From: Salinilacustrithrix flava
GTDB lineage: Bacteria; Actinomycetota; Acidimicrobiia; Acidimicrobiales; Salinilacustritrichaceae
Reading direction: 5' to 3'
DNA: 64,000 nt
NCBI GenBank assembly: GCA_024128875.1
Contig: JAMYFF010000004.1
Location: 186,001 to 250,000 of the forward strand
Shown here: piece after piece, positions 1 to 7,582 of the stretch
Numbering within the stretch: the stretch's first letter is position 1
Layout: the number at the start of each line of letters is the position of its first letter
Notes under the pieces: generated by a model
The model's database searches: none
What the model saw: the letters and a program-made list of their open reading frames with translations, nothing else
Told to the model about the DNA's origin: nothing
Made by a program: the position numbers and the translations under genes

Positions 1-649
1 CACCGACGACGGTGGCGTCCGCATCCTCTGCGACGACGGCCGGGTCGCCACCGGCAGCCACGCCCTGCTCGCCATCGGTTCCATCCCCAACAGCGAGGGC
101 CTGGGCTGCGACGCCGCCGGCGTCGAGGTCAACGCCTGGGGCTACCTCGACAACAACCACCACCTGCAGACCAACGTCCCGCACATCTACGTCGCCGGCG
201 ACCTGTCCGGTCGCCTGCCGCTGTCGTCGGTGGCGTCGATGCAGGGCCGCAAGATCGCCGAGCACGTCATGGGCCTGCACACGCGCGAGCACCGGCACCT
301 CGACTACGACAAGGCCGCCTCCGCCATCTTCACCGAGCCCGAGATCGCCGACGTGGGCCTGGCCGAGGCCGACGCGTTCGCCGAGGGGCGCAAGATCCGG
401 GTGACCAAGGTGCCGTTCTCGACCACGGCCAAGGCCCTCATCAACAACGCACCCCGGGGCTTCGTCAAGATCGTCTCCGATCCGGCCACCGGCGTGGTGC
501 TCGGCGGATCGATCGTGGGTCGCCACGCCGCCGAGCTCATCTCGGTGATCGCCCTCGCCGTCACCGCCGGCCTCAACGTCGAGGACATCGTCGACAGCCT
601 CCTCGTCCACCCCAGCCTGTCCGAGGCCCTCGCGGAGGCCGCTGACTGA
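1..649 (+). CDS. Pyridine nucleotide-disulfide oxidoreductase (dihydrolipoamide dehydrogenase-like), C-terminal part
   Basis: The gene enters from the left edge, so the N-terminal FAD-binding part and the redox CxxxxC motif lie outside the window. About 215 residues remain. They contain the end of the NAD domain (AIGSIPNSEGLG), the second FAD contact (IYVAGDLSG) and a complete dimerisation domain (ASAIFTEPEIADVGL to the end). The terminal HPSLSEAL matches the His-Pro...Ser-Glu active-site pair contributed across the dimer in lipoamide dehydrogenases. Related NAD(P)H-quinone reductases (LpdA type) look the same in this region, so the electron acceptor is not resolved. The stop overlaps the next start by one base (TGATG), suggesting translational coupling. 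Confidence 0.85.
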   Translation, partial: TDDGGVRILCDDGRVATGSHALLAIGSIPNSEGLGCDAAGVEVNAWGYLDNNHHLQTNVPHIYVAGDLSGRLPLSSVASMQGRKIAEHVMGLHTREHRHLDYDKAASAIFTEPEIADVGLAEADAFAEGRKIRVTKVPFSTTAKALINNAPRGFVKIVSDPATGVVLGGSIVGRHAAELISVIALAVTAGLNVEDIVDSLLVHPSLSEALAEAAD

Positions 650-1311
650 TGCCCTACACCGAGATCACCGCCGAGCAGTTCACCGCCACCGAGGGCCTGG
701 GCGACTGGCGGGTGGTGCTGCGCACCGCCGAGGCCCGCTTCCGGGCGCCGTCGTTCCCCGCCGCCGGCCGGCTCGTGGCGGCCATCGCCGACGCCGCCGA
801 AGCCGCGGACCACCACCCTGACGTCTCGCTGACCTACCCCGGCGTCGTGCGGGTCGCGCTCACCACCCATGCGGTCGACGGGCTCTCCACCCACGACACC
901 GACCTGGCCCACCACATCTCCCAGCTGGCAGCCGACGCCGGCGCCATCGCTGAGCCGATGGCGGCCCAGATCGTGGAGATCGCCATCGACACGATGGACG
1001 CCGACCGCATCAGGCCGTTCTGGGCGGCGGTGCTCGACTACCGCGAGCAGCCCGACGGCAGCCTGTCCGATCCTCGAGGGTTCGGGGCGCCGGTCTGGTT
1101 CCAGCAGATGGACGAGCCCCGCACCGAGCGCAACCGCTTCCACCTCGACGTGTCCGTGCCCCACGACCTGGCCCAGCAGCGCCTCGACGAGGCCCTGGCC
1201 GCCGGCGGAACCCTGGTCACCGACCAGCACGCCCGGGCCTTCTGGGTCCTGGCCGACGCCGAGGGCAACGAGGTCTGCATCTGCACCTGGCAGGACCGCG
1301 GCTCGGGCTGA
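649..1311 (+). CDS. 4a-hydroxytetrahydrobiopterin dehydratase / VOC-domain fusion protein
   Basis: A two-domain protein of 220 residues. Residues 1-100 resemble pterin-4a-carbinolamine dehydratase and keep its signature (DHHPDVSLTYPGV, then LTTHAVDGLSTHD). Residues about 105-215 form a vicinal-oxygen-chelate (glyoxalase-like) domain beginning IVEIAIDTMDADRIRPFWA. Dehydratases of this family dehydrate the carbinolamine made by aromatic amino acid hydroxylases. The VOC half may bind a metal and a small substrate, but its reaction cannot be told from sequence. The start overlaps the upstream stop (TGATG). No aromatic hydroxylase is visible nearby, so the pterin role is inferred from family only. 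Confidence 0.8.
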   Translation: MPYTEITAEQFTATEGLGDWRVVLRTAEARFRAPSFPAAGRLVAAIADAAEAADHHPDVSLTYPGVVRVALTTHAVDGLSTHDTDLAHHISQLAADAGAIAEPMAAQIVEIAIDTMDADRIRPFWAAVLDYREQPDGSLSDPRGFGAPVWFQQMDEPRTERNRFHLDVSVPHDLAQQRLDEALAAGGTLVTDQHARAFWVLADAEGNEVCICTWQDRGSG

Positions 1312-1323
1312 GCCGCCGGTCGT

Positions 1324-3501
1324 TCAGCCGAGGCTGCTGACCGAGGTCTCCACCGCAGCGGACAGCGTCGACGTGCCGCCGACCAGGACGACTTCGCGCA
1401 GCGCCGTGCGCGTGCCGAGCCACGCCAGCGGCTCCGGCGAACCGGCGAGGTCCACGCCGTCCACCAGCAGCAGCACCGCGCCGGCGTGCGCCGCCGCCGC
1501 ACCGGCCGCGAGGGCGTCGGGGAAGGAGCGACCCGTGGCGAGCCAGACCTGGCCGTCGTCGGCACCCGCGGCCACCGCGAGATCGGCCAGCTTCGTCGAG
1601 GTGTCGTAGCGGGTGCTGCCCCAGACCCTGCGGACCGTGGCGAGCTCGGATGTGGCGGCGGCGACGGTGTCGGACACGGCGGCGGTGCCGCCGACGATGG
1701 TCACGGTCCGGGTGTCGAGCTCCAGCAGCGCGGTGGCGGTCTCGGCCGGCAGCGCGCCGGACGTGGTGAGCAGGATCGGGCGCTCCTGCAGGGCGGCGAG
1801 GCCCGAGACGGCGACCGCGTCGGGCCAGCCCCGAGCAGCAGAGGCGTTGGCGCCCTCGACCAGGTAGACGTCGGTGCCGCCCAGCTCGGCGGCGATCAGG
1901 CGGGCGGTGTCGAAGCGGTTGGTGCCGGCGATCCGCCGCACGCTGATGCCGAGCGAGCGGAGGTCGTCGGCGACGTCTGCGGACAGCGCGCCGGTTCCGC
2001 CGACCAGGACGGCCTCGTCGACCCCGAGGCGCTGGACCAGGTCGGCGACGTTCGGGGGCAGTTCTGCGGATGGGCTGAGGACCACCGGGGCGCCGAGCGA
2101 GGCGGCGAGCGGCGCGGCGGCGAGGGCGTCGGCGTAGGCGTCGCTGCGGCCGATGACGATCCGGTCGGTTCCGTCGGGGAATGCCCGGTCGGCGAGGGCC
2201 ACCGAGGTGGCGACGCGGTCGGCGCCCGCCGCCCGCACGACGACGGGAGCGGCGTCCGGCTCCGGCTCGGACTCCGGGTCGCTCGTGTCCGTGCTCCCGG
2301 TGTCCGTTCCGGTGCCGGTGCCGGTGCCGGTGTCGGTGCTGGTGTCGGTGTCGGTCGTGGCGAGGCTCGCAGCCACGGCGGTGAGCATCCGATCGGCATC
2401 GATGCGGCCGTGGGCGACCCAGGAGCCGACGGGCACGGCCGTGGTGCGCACGGCGTCCTCGACCTGCGCACCGGTGGCGCCGAGGGCCAGACCGAGCGCG
2501 ACGGCCCCCGCCACCAGCGGCGTCGCCGACGAGGTGCCGCAGAAGTCGCCGTAGCCGCTCGTGGCCTTCGGGATCGGCGCGCCGTTGCAGCCGGGTGCGG
2601 CCACGTCGACCCACGAGCCGTGGTTGGACCAGCTGTAGCGACTGTCCGTGGAGGTGCTCCCGGCGACGCCGATCACACCGGCGTGGGCCGCCGGGTAGTT
2701 CGGGGTGGTCGAGCCGGCGTTCCCCGCCGCGGCCACGACGACCACGTCCCGGGCACGGGCGTAGGCGACGGCGTCCTCGATCGCCCGGGAGCTGCTTGGC
2801 CCGCCCAGGCTCATGACGACGACGTCGGCGCCTCGATCCGTGGCCCACGCGATGCCCTGGGCGATGTCGTAGCTCGACCCCGAGCCGTCGGCGGCCAGCA
2901 CCTTGACGGGGAGGATCCGGCACGTCCAGCACATCCCGGCGACGCCACCGTCGTTGGCGTCGGCGGCGGCGATCGCCGCCACCGCGGTGCCGTGGCGCTG
3001 ATCGTTGTCGTCGGCGGGGTCCGAGTCGTCGTTGACGAGATCGATGCCGGACAGCAGCTTGCCGTCGAACTCCGGCCCGGGGTTCACCCCGGTGTCGAGG
3101 ACGGCGACGACCACCGACGATGCGCCGGTGGTGACGTCCCAGGCCGCCGGAGCGGACACCTGGCGGGGCCCCCACTGGTTCGACCAGAAGGTGTCGGTCG
3201 GGGTGAGCATCGCGGCAACCGGCTGATCGGCCTCGACGAACCCGATCCCGGGGGCGGCGGCGAGCGCGGCGCGGGCGGCGCCGGCGCGGCGGCCGGGCAC
3301 CTCCACGCGGACCGCGTCGATGCCGGCGGCGACGTCGGTGACCTCGACGCCCGCGGCGGCGAGCGCGGCCTGGGCTCCCGGGCCCTCGAGCCCGACGATG
3401 AGGGTCTCCGTCGAGGGGTCAGCCGATGCCGGCGCGGCCTGGGACGCGACGAGACCGATGGTGCAGGTCAGTGCGGCGAGCAGCCTGGCGATGCGTCCCA
3501 T
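1324..3501 (-). CDS. Secreted subtilisin-family (S8) serine protease with cell-wall-binding repeat 2 domains
   Basis: 725 residues. Residues 1-27 are a signal peptide (RLLAALTCTIGLVAS, cleavage near APASA). A propeptide-like segment follows to about 100. The S8 catalytic domain (about 115-370) keeps the triad: Asp136 in VAVLDTGVN, His170 in QRHGTAVA and Ser324 in CGTSSATP, plus oxyanion Asn261 in AAAGNAG. A Thr/Asp/Gly-rich linker (about 382-412) leads to three repeats of about 100 residues typical of the CWB2 family (VVVRAAGADRVATS, VRRIAGTNRFDTA, VRRVWGSTRYDTS). It is therefore probably exported and held non-covalently on the envelope. A good ribosome site (GAGGAG) lies just before the ATG. 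The gene converges on the upstream gene with a 12-base gap. Confidence 0.92.
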   Translation of the reverse strand: MGRIARLLAALTCTIGLVASQAAPASADPSTETLIVGLEGPGAQAALAAAGVEVTDVAAGIDAVRVEVPGRRAGAARAALAAAPGIGFVEADQPVAAMLTPTDTFWSNQWGPRQVSAPAAWDVTTGASSVVVAVLDTGVNPGPEFDGKLLSGIDLVNDDSDPADDNDQRHGTAVAAIAAADANDGGVAGMCWTCRILPVKVLAADGSGSSYDIAQGIAWATDRGADVVVMSLGGPSSSRAIEDAVAYARARDVVVVAAAGNAGSTTPNYPAAHAGVIGVAGSTSTDSRYSWSNHGSWVDVAAPGCNGAPIPKATSGYGDFCGTSSATPLVAGAVALGLALGATGAQVEDAVRTTAVPVGSWVAHGRIDADRMLTAVAASLATTDTDTSTDTGTGTGTGTDTGSTDTSDPESEPEPDAAPVVVRAAGADRVATSVALADRAFPDGTDRIVIGRSDAYADALAAAPLAASLGAPVVLSPSAELPPNVADLVQRLGVDEAVLVGGTGALSADVADDLRSLGISVRRIAGTNRFDTARLIAAELGGTDVYLVEGANASAARGWPDAVAVSGLAALQERPILLTTSGALPAETATALLELDTRTVTIVGGTAAVSDTVAAATSELATVRRVWGSTRYDTSTKLADLAVAAGADDGQVWLATGRSFPDALAAGAAAAHAGAVLLLVDGVDLAGSPEPLAWLGTRTALREVVLVGGTSTLSAAVETSVSSLG
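2299..2356. repeat. Imperfect hexanucleotide tandem repeat encoding the protease linker
   Basis: On the plus strand this is a run of GGTGCC/GGTGTC hexamers, read on the minus strand as Gly-Thr and Asp-Thr pairs. It sits in the flexible linker between protease and wall-binding repeats. The unit is six bases, so slippage would change linker length without breaking the frame. Confidence 0.8.
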
Positions 3502-3622
3502 GCTCTCCTCATCGGCATGCCGGGCGGCGTGCTTGACGGGAGATGGTGTCTCAGAATCGGCGCGAGCGGCTCACGCCACAAGGGGACCGTCAGGCGGGTC
3601 GCCTCGCCCGGCGGCTCAGCTC
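3502..3622. promoter_or_regulatory. 121-base spacer upstream of the protease gene
   Basis: The spacer lies between the end of accA3 and the start of the protease, both on the minus strand. It holds the protease ribosome binding site next to its ATG. I see no clear TAnnnT element and no strong hairpin. Confidence 0.4.
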
Positions 3623-5389
3623 CTACTCGATGACGATGATCACGTCACCGGAGCCGACGGAGGCGCCCTCTTCGACGTTGATCTCCGTGATGGTGCCGGC
3701 CTTGTCGGCGGCGATGTTGTTCTCCATCTTCATGGCCTCGAGCACGCAGAGGACCTGGCCCTCGGTGACCTCGTCGCCGACGGCGACGTTGACCTTGACG
3801 ACGGTGCCCTGCATCGGCACGGCGATGCGGCCGGACCCGGCGGTGGGTGCGGCGCCGCTGGTGCCCTTCGAGCGCTTGCGGGCCTTGGGCAGGCCCTTGC
3901 CGCCGCCGGCCGCCGCCACGGCGATCTGGTCGGCGGGCACGAACAGCTTCACGGCGAAGCGCTTGCCGTTGACCTCGACGTCGACGCTGCGCTCGACCTT
4001 CTCGACCTCGTCGTCGCCAGCGGGCGCCGGGGTACCGCGGACACCGGTGAGGTCGAGGGTGTCCTCCACCCACTTGGTGGAGTGCTCGCCGGCCTTGAAG
4101 TCGTCGTGGGCGAGGATCGCCTCGGCCGCGGGGATGGTCGTGGGCGGGCCGTCGAGGACGAACTCGTCGAGGCAGCGCAGCATGCGGGCGATCGCGGTGT
4201 CGCGGTCGTGGGCCCACACCACGAGCTTGCCGATGAGGTTGTCGTAGTACTGGCTGACCTCGTCACCGGAGTCGTAGCCGCCGTCCCAGCGCACGCCGTT
4301 GCCCTGCGGCGGGACCAGCGTGGCGATGGGGCCGGGGGAGGGGAGGAACTTGCCCTCGGCCGGGTCCTCGGCGTTGACGCGCACCTCGATGGAGTGACCG
4401 CGCAGCGAGATGTCGGCCTGGGAGAACGAGAGGGGCTCGCCGGAGGCGACGCGCAGCTGCTCGGCGACCAGATCGATGCCCGAGACCATCTCGGTGACGG
4501 GGTGCTCGACCTGGAGGCGGGTGTTCATCTCGAGGAAGTAGAACTCGCCTTCCTGGTACAGGAACTCGACGGTGCCGGCGTTGACGTAGCCGCACGCCTC
4601 GGCGACCTGCACCGCGGCTTGGCCCATGGCCTGGCGGATCTCGTCGGGGAAGTTCGGGGCGGGGGACTCCTCGACCAGCTTCTGGTGGCGGCGCTGGGCC
4701 GAGCAGTCGCGCTCGCCGATCCAGACGGTGTTGCCGTGGGTGTCGGCGATGACCTGCATCTCGACGTGGCGCGGCCAGGTCAGGTAGCGCTCGACGTAGC
4801 ACTCGTCGCGGCCGAAGCCCTTCAGCGCCTCGGACTGGGCCGACTCGAGCGCGGCGTGGGCTTCGTCGGCGGCGTGGACGACGCGCATGCCGCGGCCACC
4901 GCCGCCGTAGGCGGCCTTGATGGCGACCGGCCAGCCGAACTCCTCGCCGAAGGCCACGACCTCGTCGCCCGAGCTGAGGAACTCCGTGGTGCCGGGCACG
5001 CCCTGGACACCGGCCTCCTGGGCCGCGATGCGGCTCGAGACCTTGTCGCCCATGACCTCGATGGCCTCGGGCGGCGGGCCGATGAAGGTGACGCCCATCT
5101 CGGTGATGGCACGGGCGAAGTCGGTGTTCTCCGAGAAGAAGCCGTAGCCGGGGTGCACCGCCTCGGCGCCCGACTGCCGGATGACGTCGAGGATCGCCTC
5201 GGTGTTGAGGTAGGACTCGGCGGCCGTCGTGCCGCCGAGGGCGTAGGCCTCATCGGCCAGGCGGACGTGCAGCGAGTCACGATCCAGGTCGGAGTAGACG
5301 GCCACGGACGTGACGCCGAGCTCCTTGCACGCCCGGATGACCCGGACGGCGATCTCGCCACGGTTTGCGATCAGCACCTTGGAAAACAC
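3623..5389 (-). CDS. accA3: Acyl-CoA carboxylase alpha subunit: biotin carboxylase plus biotin carboxyl carrier
   Basis: 588 residues with the domain order of actinobacterial AccA3/AccA2. The biotin carboxylase starts MFSKVLIANRGEIAVRV; the ATP-grasp core has the glycine-rich loop AYGGGGRGMRVV, and the active-site region FLEMNTRLQVEHPVTE is intact. The C-terminal carrier domain keeps EAMKMEN with the biotinylated lysine at about residue 554. It carboxylates biotin for acetyl- or propionyl-CoA carboxylation together with a beta subunit, which is not in the window. The start is GTG, 17 bases from the divergent GTG of birA, whose product would attach its biotin. A 16-base inverted repeat overlaps this start codon. 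Confidence 0.95.
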   Translation of the reverse strand: MFSKVLIANRGEIAVRVIRACKELGVTSVAVYSDLDRDSLHVRLADEAYALGGTTAAESYLNTEAILDVIRQSGAEAVHPGYGFFSENTDFARAITEMGVTFIGPPPEAIEVMGDKVSSRIAAQEAGVQGVPGTTEFLSSGDEVVAFGEEFGWPVAIKAAYGGGGRGMRVVHAADEAHAALESAQSEALKGFGRDECYVERYLTWPRHVEMQVIADTHGNTVWIGERDCSAQRRHQKLVEESPAPNFPDEIRQAMGQAAVQVAEACGYVNAGTVEFLYQEGEFYFLEMNTRLQVEHPVTEMVSGIDLVAEQLRVASGEPLSFSQADISLRGHSIEVRVNAEDPAEGKFLPSPGPIATLVPPQGNGVRWDGGYDSGDEVSQYYDNLIGKLVVWAHDRDTAIARMLRCLDEFVLDGPPTTIPAAEAILAHDDFKAGEHSTKWVEDTLDLTGVRGTPAPAGDDEVEKVERSVDVEVNGKRFAVKLFVPADQIAVAAAGGGKGLPKARKRSKGTSGAAPTAGSGRIAVPMQGTVVKVNVAVGDEVTEGQVLCVLEAMKMENNIAADKAGTITEINVEEGASVGSGDVIIVIE

Positions 5390-5400
5390 TCCGTAGTGTT
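5385..5400. promoter_or_regulatory. Inverted repeat between accA3 and birA
   Basis: AACACT-CCGT-AGTGTT, a perfect 6+6 dyad with a 4-base spacer. It covers the accA3 start codon and the putative birA -10 element. This placement suits an operator controlling both genes, but the regulator is unknown. Confidence 0.5.
5394..5399 (+). promoter_or_regulatory. Putative -10 element of leaderless birA
   Basis: TAGTGT lies seven bases before the birA GTG at 5407, the spacing expected when transcription starts at the first base of the start codon. It lies within the inverted repeat described above. Confidence 0.5.
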
Positions 5401-5406
5401 ATCGCG

Positions 5407-6258
5407 GTGAAGGGTGACGACGCCATCCGCGGCCCCGGGCGCCTGTCCCGCTCCCGGTTCACCGACGTGCGACACGTCAAGGAGACCGGTTCGACCAACA
5501 CCGACGTGATGGAGCTGGCCCGCCAGGGCGAGCCCGAGGGCGTCGTCCTCGTCGCCGACCACCAGACCGCCGGTCGGGGTCGGGCCGGGCGCACGTGGAC
5601 CGCGCCGCCCGGAGCGTCGCTGCTGTGCACGATCCTGCTGCGCCCGCCGGCGCCGGTGGCGCCGCTGACCACGTTCGCCCTCGCGGTCGCGGCCTCGGAG
5701 GCGGTCGAGCAGCTCGCCGGCTTCGCGCCGGCACTCAAGTGGCCGAACGACCTCGTCGTCGAGGACCTCGACGACGAGGGCGCCGTGCGCACGCGCAAGC
5801 TGGCGGGGATCCTGGCCGAGGCGGAGTGGTCCCCCGGCTCCCGCGTCGCCGCCGGCTACCGGCCGCCGGCGCCCCACGAGCGGGCCACGGTCGCCGCCGG
5901 CATCGGGCTCAACGTGGCCTGGCCCGACGAGGTGCCCGACGACCTGGCCGACGTCGTCGTGGCCATCAACCACGTCAGCGATGCCCGCCCCACCCGCGAC
6001 GAGGTCCTCGACGCGCTGCTCGAACGGCTCGACGTCCACTACGGCCACCTGGTGGGTGGTGGGGTCGAGCAGGTGCTCGACGACTGGCGGGTCCGCTCCG
6101 CCACCCTCGGCCGCCGGGTCCGCATCGACCTCGGCGCCGACGACCTGATCGGCACCGCGGTCGACGTGACCGCGGACGGCCACCTCGTGGTCGAGCCGCT
6201 CGAAGGTGGCCGGCGCACGATCGCCGTCGGCGACGTGGTGCACCTGCGGCCCGCCTGA
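5407..6258 (+). CDS. birA: Biotin--[acetyl-CoA-carboxylase] ligase
   Basis: 283 residues from the chosen GTG. Biotin protein ligase motifs are clear: the substrate-binding segment KETGSTNTDVMELA, the nucleotide loop ADHQTAGRGRAGRTW, LKWPNDLVV and KLAGILAE. A C-terminal SH3-like domain (LGRRVRIDLGADDLIGTAVDV) completes it. There is no N-terminal DNA-binding domain, so it is the monofunctional type and should not repress transcription itself. An upstream TTG at 5365 would overlap accA3 coding sequence, so the GTG at 5407 with a -10 seven bases upstream is preferred. It biotinylates carriers such as the divergent AccA3 product. Confidence 0.92.
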   Translation: MKGDDAIRGPGRLSRSRFTDVRHVKETGSTNTDVMELARQGEPEGVVLVADHQTAGRGRAGRTWTAPPGASLLCTILLRPPAPVAPLTTFALAVAASEAVEQLAGFAPALKWPNDLVVEDLDDEGAVRTRKLAGILAEAEWSPGSRVAAGYRPPAPHERATVAAGIGLNVAWPDEVPDDLADVVVAINHVSDARPTRDEVLDALLERLDVHYGHLVGGGVEQVLDDWRVRSATLGRRVRIDLGADDLIGTAVDVTADGHLVVEPLEGGRRTIAVGDVVHLRPA

Positions 6259-6264
6259 ACGACC

Positions 6265-6537
6265 TCAGACGAGCAGCTCCACGCCCTGGTCGTCGTGCCA
6301 GATGCCGAGCTCGAGCCCCTCGTCGGCGGCCAGGCGGGCAACGGCGTCGAGCACCCGTCCCTCGAGCCGGCGGTCGGTGCCCTCGAGCAGCTCGGCGGCC
6401 GAGCCGAGCCACTCCGGCGCCGTGCCTGGCAGGTGGTCGAACCGGCAGGTCCCCTCGGCGTCGCCGGCGCGCCACCGCACCACGAGGTGGTCGCCGGCCC
6501 GCTCCACCGACGCGGCGACGGGCTGACCTCGGCTCAC
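6265..6537 (-). CDS. Small conserved-looking hypothetical protein
   Basis: 90 residues, starting at a GTG that overlaps the pabC stop (GTGA), so probably co-translated with it. The sequence (SVERAGDHLVVRWRAGD, then CRFDHLPGTAPEWLGSAAELLEG) suggests a small soluble alpha/beta protein with no signal or membrane segment. Codon use resembles neighbouring genes. I do not recognise a family. Its coupling to an aminodeoxychorismate lyase-like gene is the only hint of function. It ends six bases from the convergent birA stop. Confidence 0.65.
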   Translation of the reverse strand: MSRGQPVAASVERAGDHLVVRWRAGDAEGTCRFDHLPGTAPEWLGSAAELLEGTDRRLEGRVLDAVARLAADEGLELGIWHDDQGVELLV

Positions 6538-7373
6538 GGGTCGATGTCCTTGGCGACCAGGTCGGCGAAGGCCTGGGCGACGTCCCGGGTGATCGGACCC
6601 GGTGCGTCGAGCACGTGGTCGTCGACGCGGTGCTGGCCCTGGACGTCGCGGGTGGAGGAGGTGAGGAAGACCTCGTCGGCCTCGGCGAGCACCGCCATCG
6701 GCAGGTCGTCCTGGGCGACGTCGGTCAGCTCGCACACCAGCTCGCGGGTGACCCCGGCCAGGCAACCGGAGGAGAGCGGCGGGGTGGACAGCCGTCCGCC
6801 GAGCACGACGAACACGTTGGACCCGGTGCCCTCGCACAGCTGGCCGGCGGTGTTGGCGAAGAGGGCCTCCGACGCCCCGGACTCCTTGGCCCTGGCGAGC
6901 GCGACCACGTTCTCTGCGTAGGACGTGGTCTTCAGCCCGGCGACGGCGGAGCGCTCGTTGCGGACCCAGGGCACGGTGACGGCCTCACCGGTCTCGGGCC
7001 AGGCGTCGATCGCCGATCCGGCCACGAAGACCGTGAGCGGCTCACCGGAGCGGGCCGAGCCGAGGGGTCCGGGCCCGCCGGTGACCGTGAGGCGCACGCG
7101 GCCTGCGCCCTCGATGTGGCCGGCGACCGCGTGCATTGCGTCCCGGAGCTCGTCGTCGGAGCGGTGCAGCTCGAGGCCGAGGCCGTCGAGGCTGCGGCGC
7201 AGGCGGCGCAGGTGCCGGGTGACGGCGAAGGGGACCCACCGGGTGCCGCCGGGCTCGGGGGCGGTGCGCAGGGTCTCGAACACGCCGTCGCCCACGGTGA
7301 TCCCGTGGTCCGACACCGGGACCCGGGCGTCGTCGGGGGCGAGCAGGTGGCCGTCGAGCCAGACCGGGAGCAC
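6534..7373 (-). CDS. pabC: Class IV aminotransferase-fold enzyme, probable aminodeoxychorismate lyase
   Basis: 279 residues of the fold-type IV PLP family. The start region VWLDGHLLAPDDARVPVSDHG and the segment GDGVFETLR are typical. Lys148 in GLKTTSYAEN is the expected Schiff-base lysine, and EGTGSNVFVV binds the cofactor phosphate. The family also contains branched-chain and D-amino acid aminotransferases. Aminodeoxychorismate lyase is preferred because a PabB-type synthase lies two genes away, but this is inference. The lyase makes 4-aminobenzoate for folate. The start is GTG; the 3' end overlaps the small downstream gene. Confidence 0.75.
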   Translation of the reverse strand: MLPVWLDGHLLAPDDARVPVSDHGITVGDGVFETLRTAPEPGGTRWVPFAVTRHLRRLRRSLDGLGLELHRSDDELRDAMHAVAGHIEGAGRVRLTVTGGPGPLGSARSGEPLTVFVAGSAIDAWPETGEAVTVPWVRNERSAVAGLKTTSYAENVVALARAKESGASEALFANTAGQLCEGTGSNVFVVLGGRLSTPPLSSGCLAGVTRELVCELTDVAQDDLPMAVLAEADEVFLTSSTRDVQGQHRVDDHVLDAPGPITRDVAQAFADLVAKDIDP

Positions 7374-7416
7374 GGCGGCACGCTACCGGGATCGTCGGTT
7401 CCGGCCCGCCAGCGGG

Positions 7417-7582
7417 TATCGTCACTGCACCGCGCCGGGTCGAGCTCGCTCCCCGGACCACCTGCTCTTCGGAGCAGACCCACGCGGGAGGGCCACGAAG
7501 GGCCCGACGCTCCTCGACCTGACTGCTGTTCGGCACCACACCGTCGAGTGCGCCATCCAGCAACCCTGATCGAGAGAAACCT
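7417..7582 (+). promoter_or_regulatory. Long structured leader of the DEAD-box helicase gene
   Basis: A candidate -10 (TATCGT, 7417-7422) would give an untranslated leader of about 150 bases. Two hairpins are visible: CTGCTC-TTCG-GAGCAG at 7462-7477, with a UUCG tetraloop, and GGGCC-ACGAAG-GGCCC at 7490-7505. A purine-rich ribosome site (GAGAGAA) precedes the GTG. Such leaders suit cold or autogenous control of an RNA helicase, but this is inferred. Confidence 0.4.

Noticed and set aside
5365..5406. TTG at 5365 as birA start
   Set aside because: It would overlap accA3 coding sequence and bypass the -10 that sits seven bases before the GTG at 5407.
3320..5410. Long open frame on the plus strand opposite accA3 (about 700 codons)
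   Set aside because: It is the mirror of a real gene; in DNA this GC-rich, antisense frames lack stops by composition. Its product (runs of Gly, Asp, Val, Leu) matches no family and accA3 is unambiguous.
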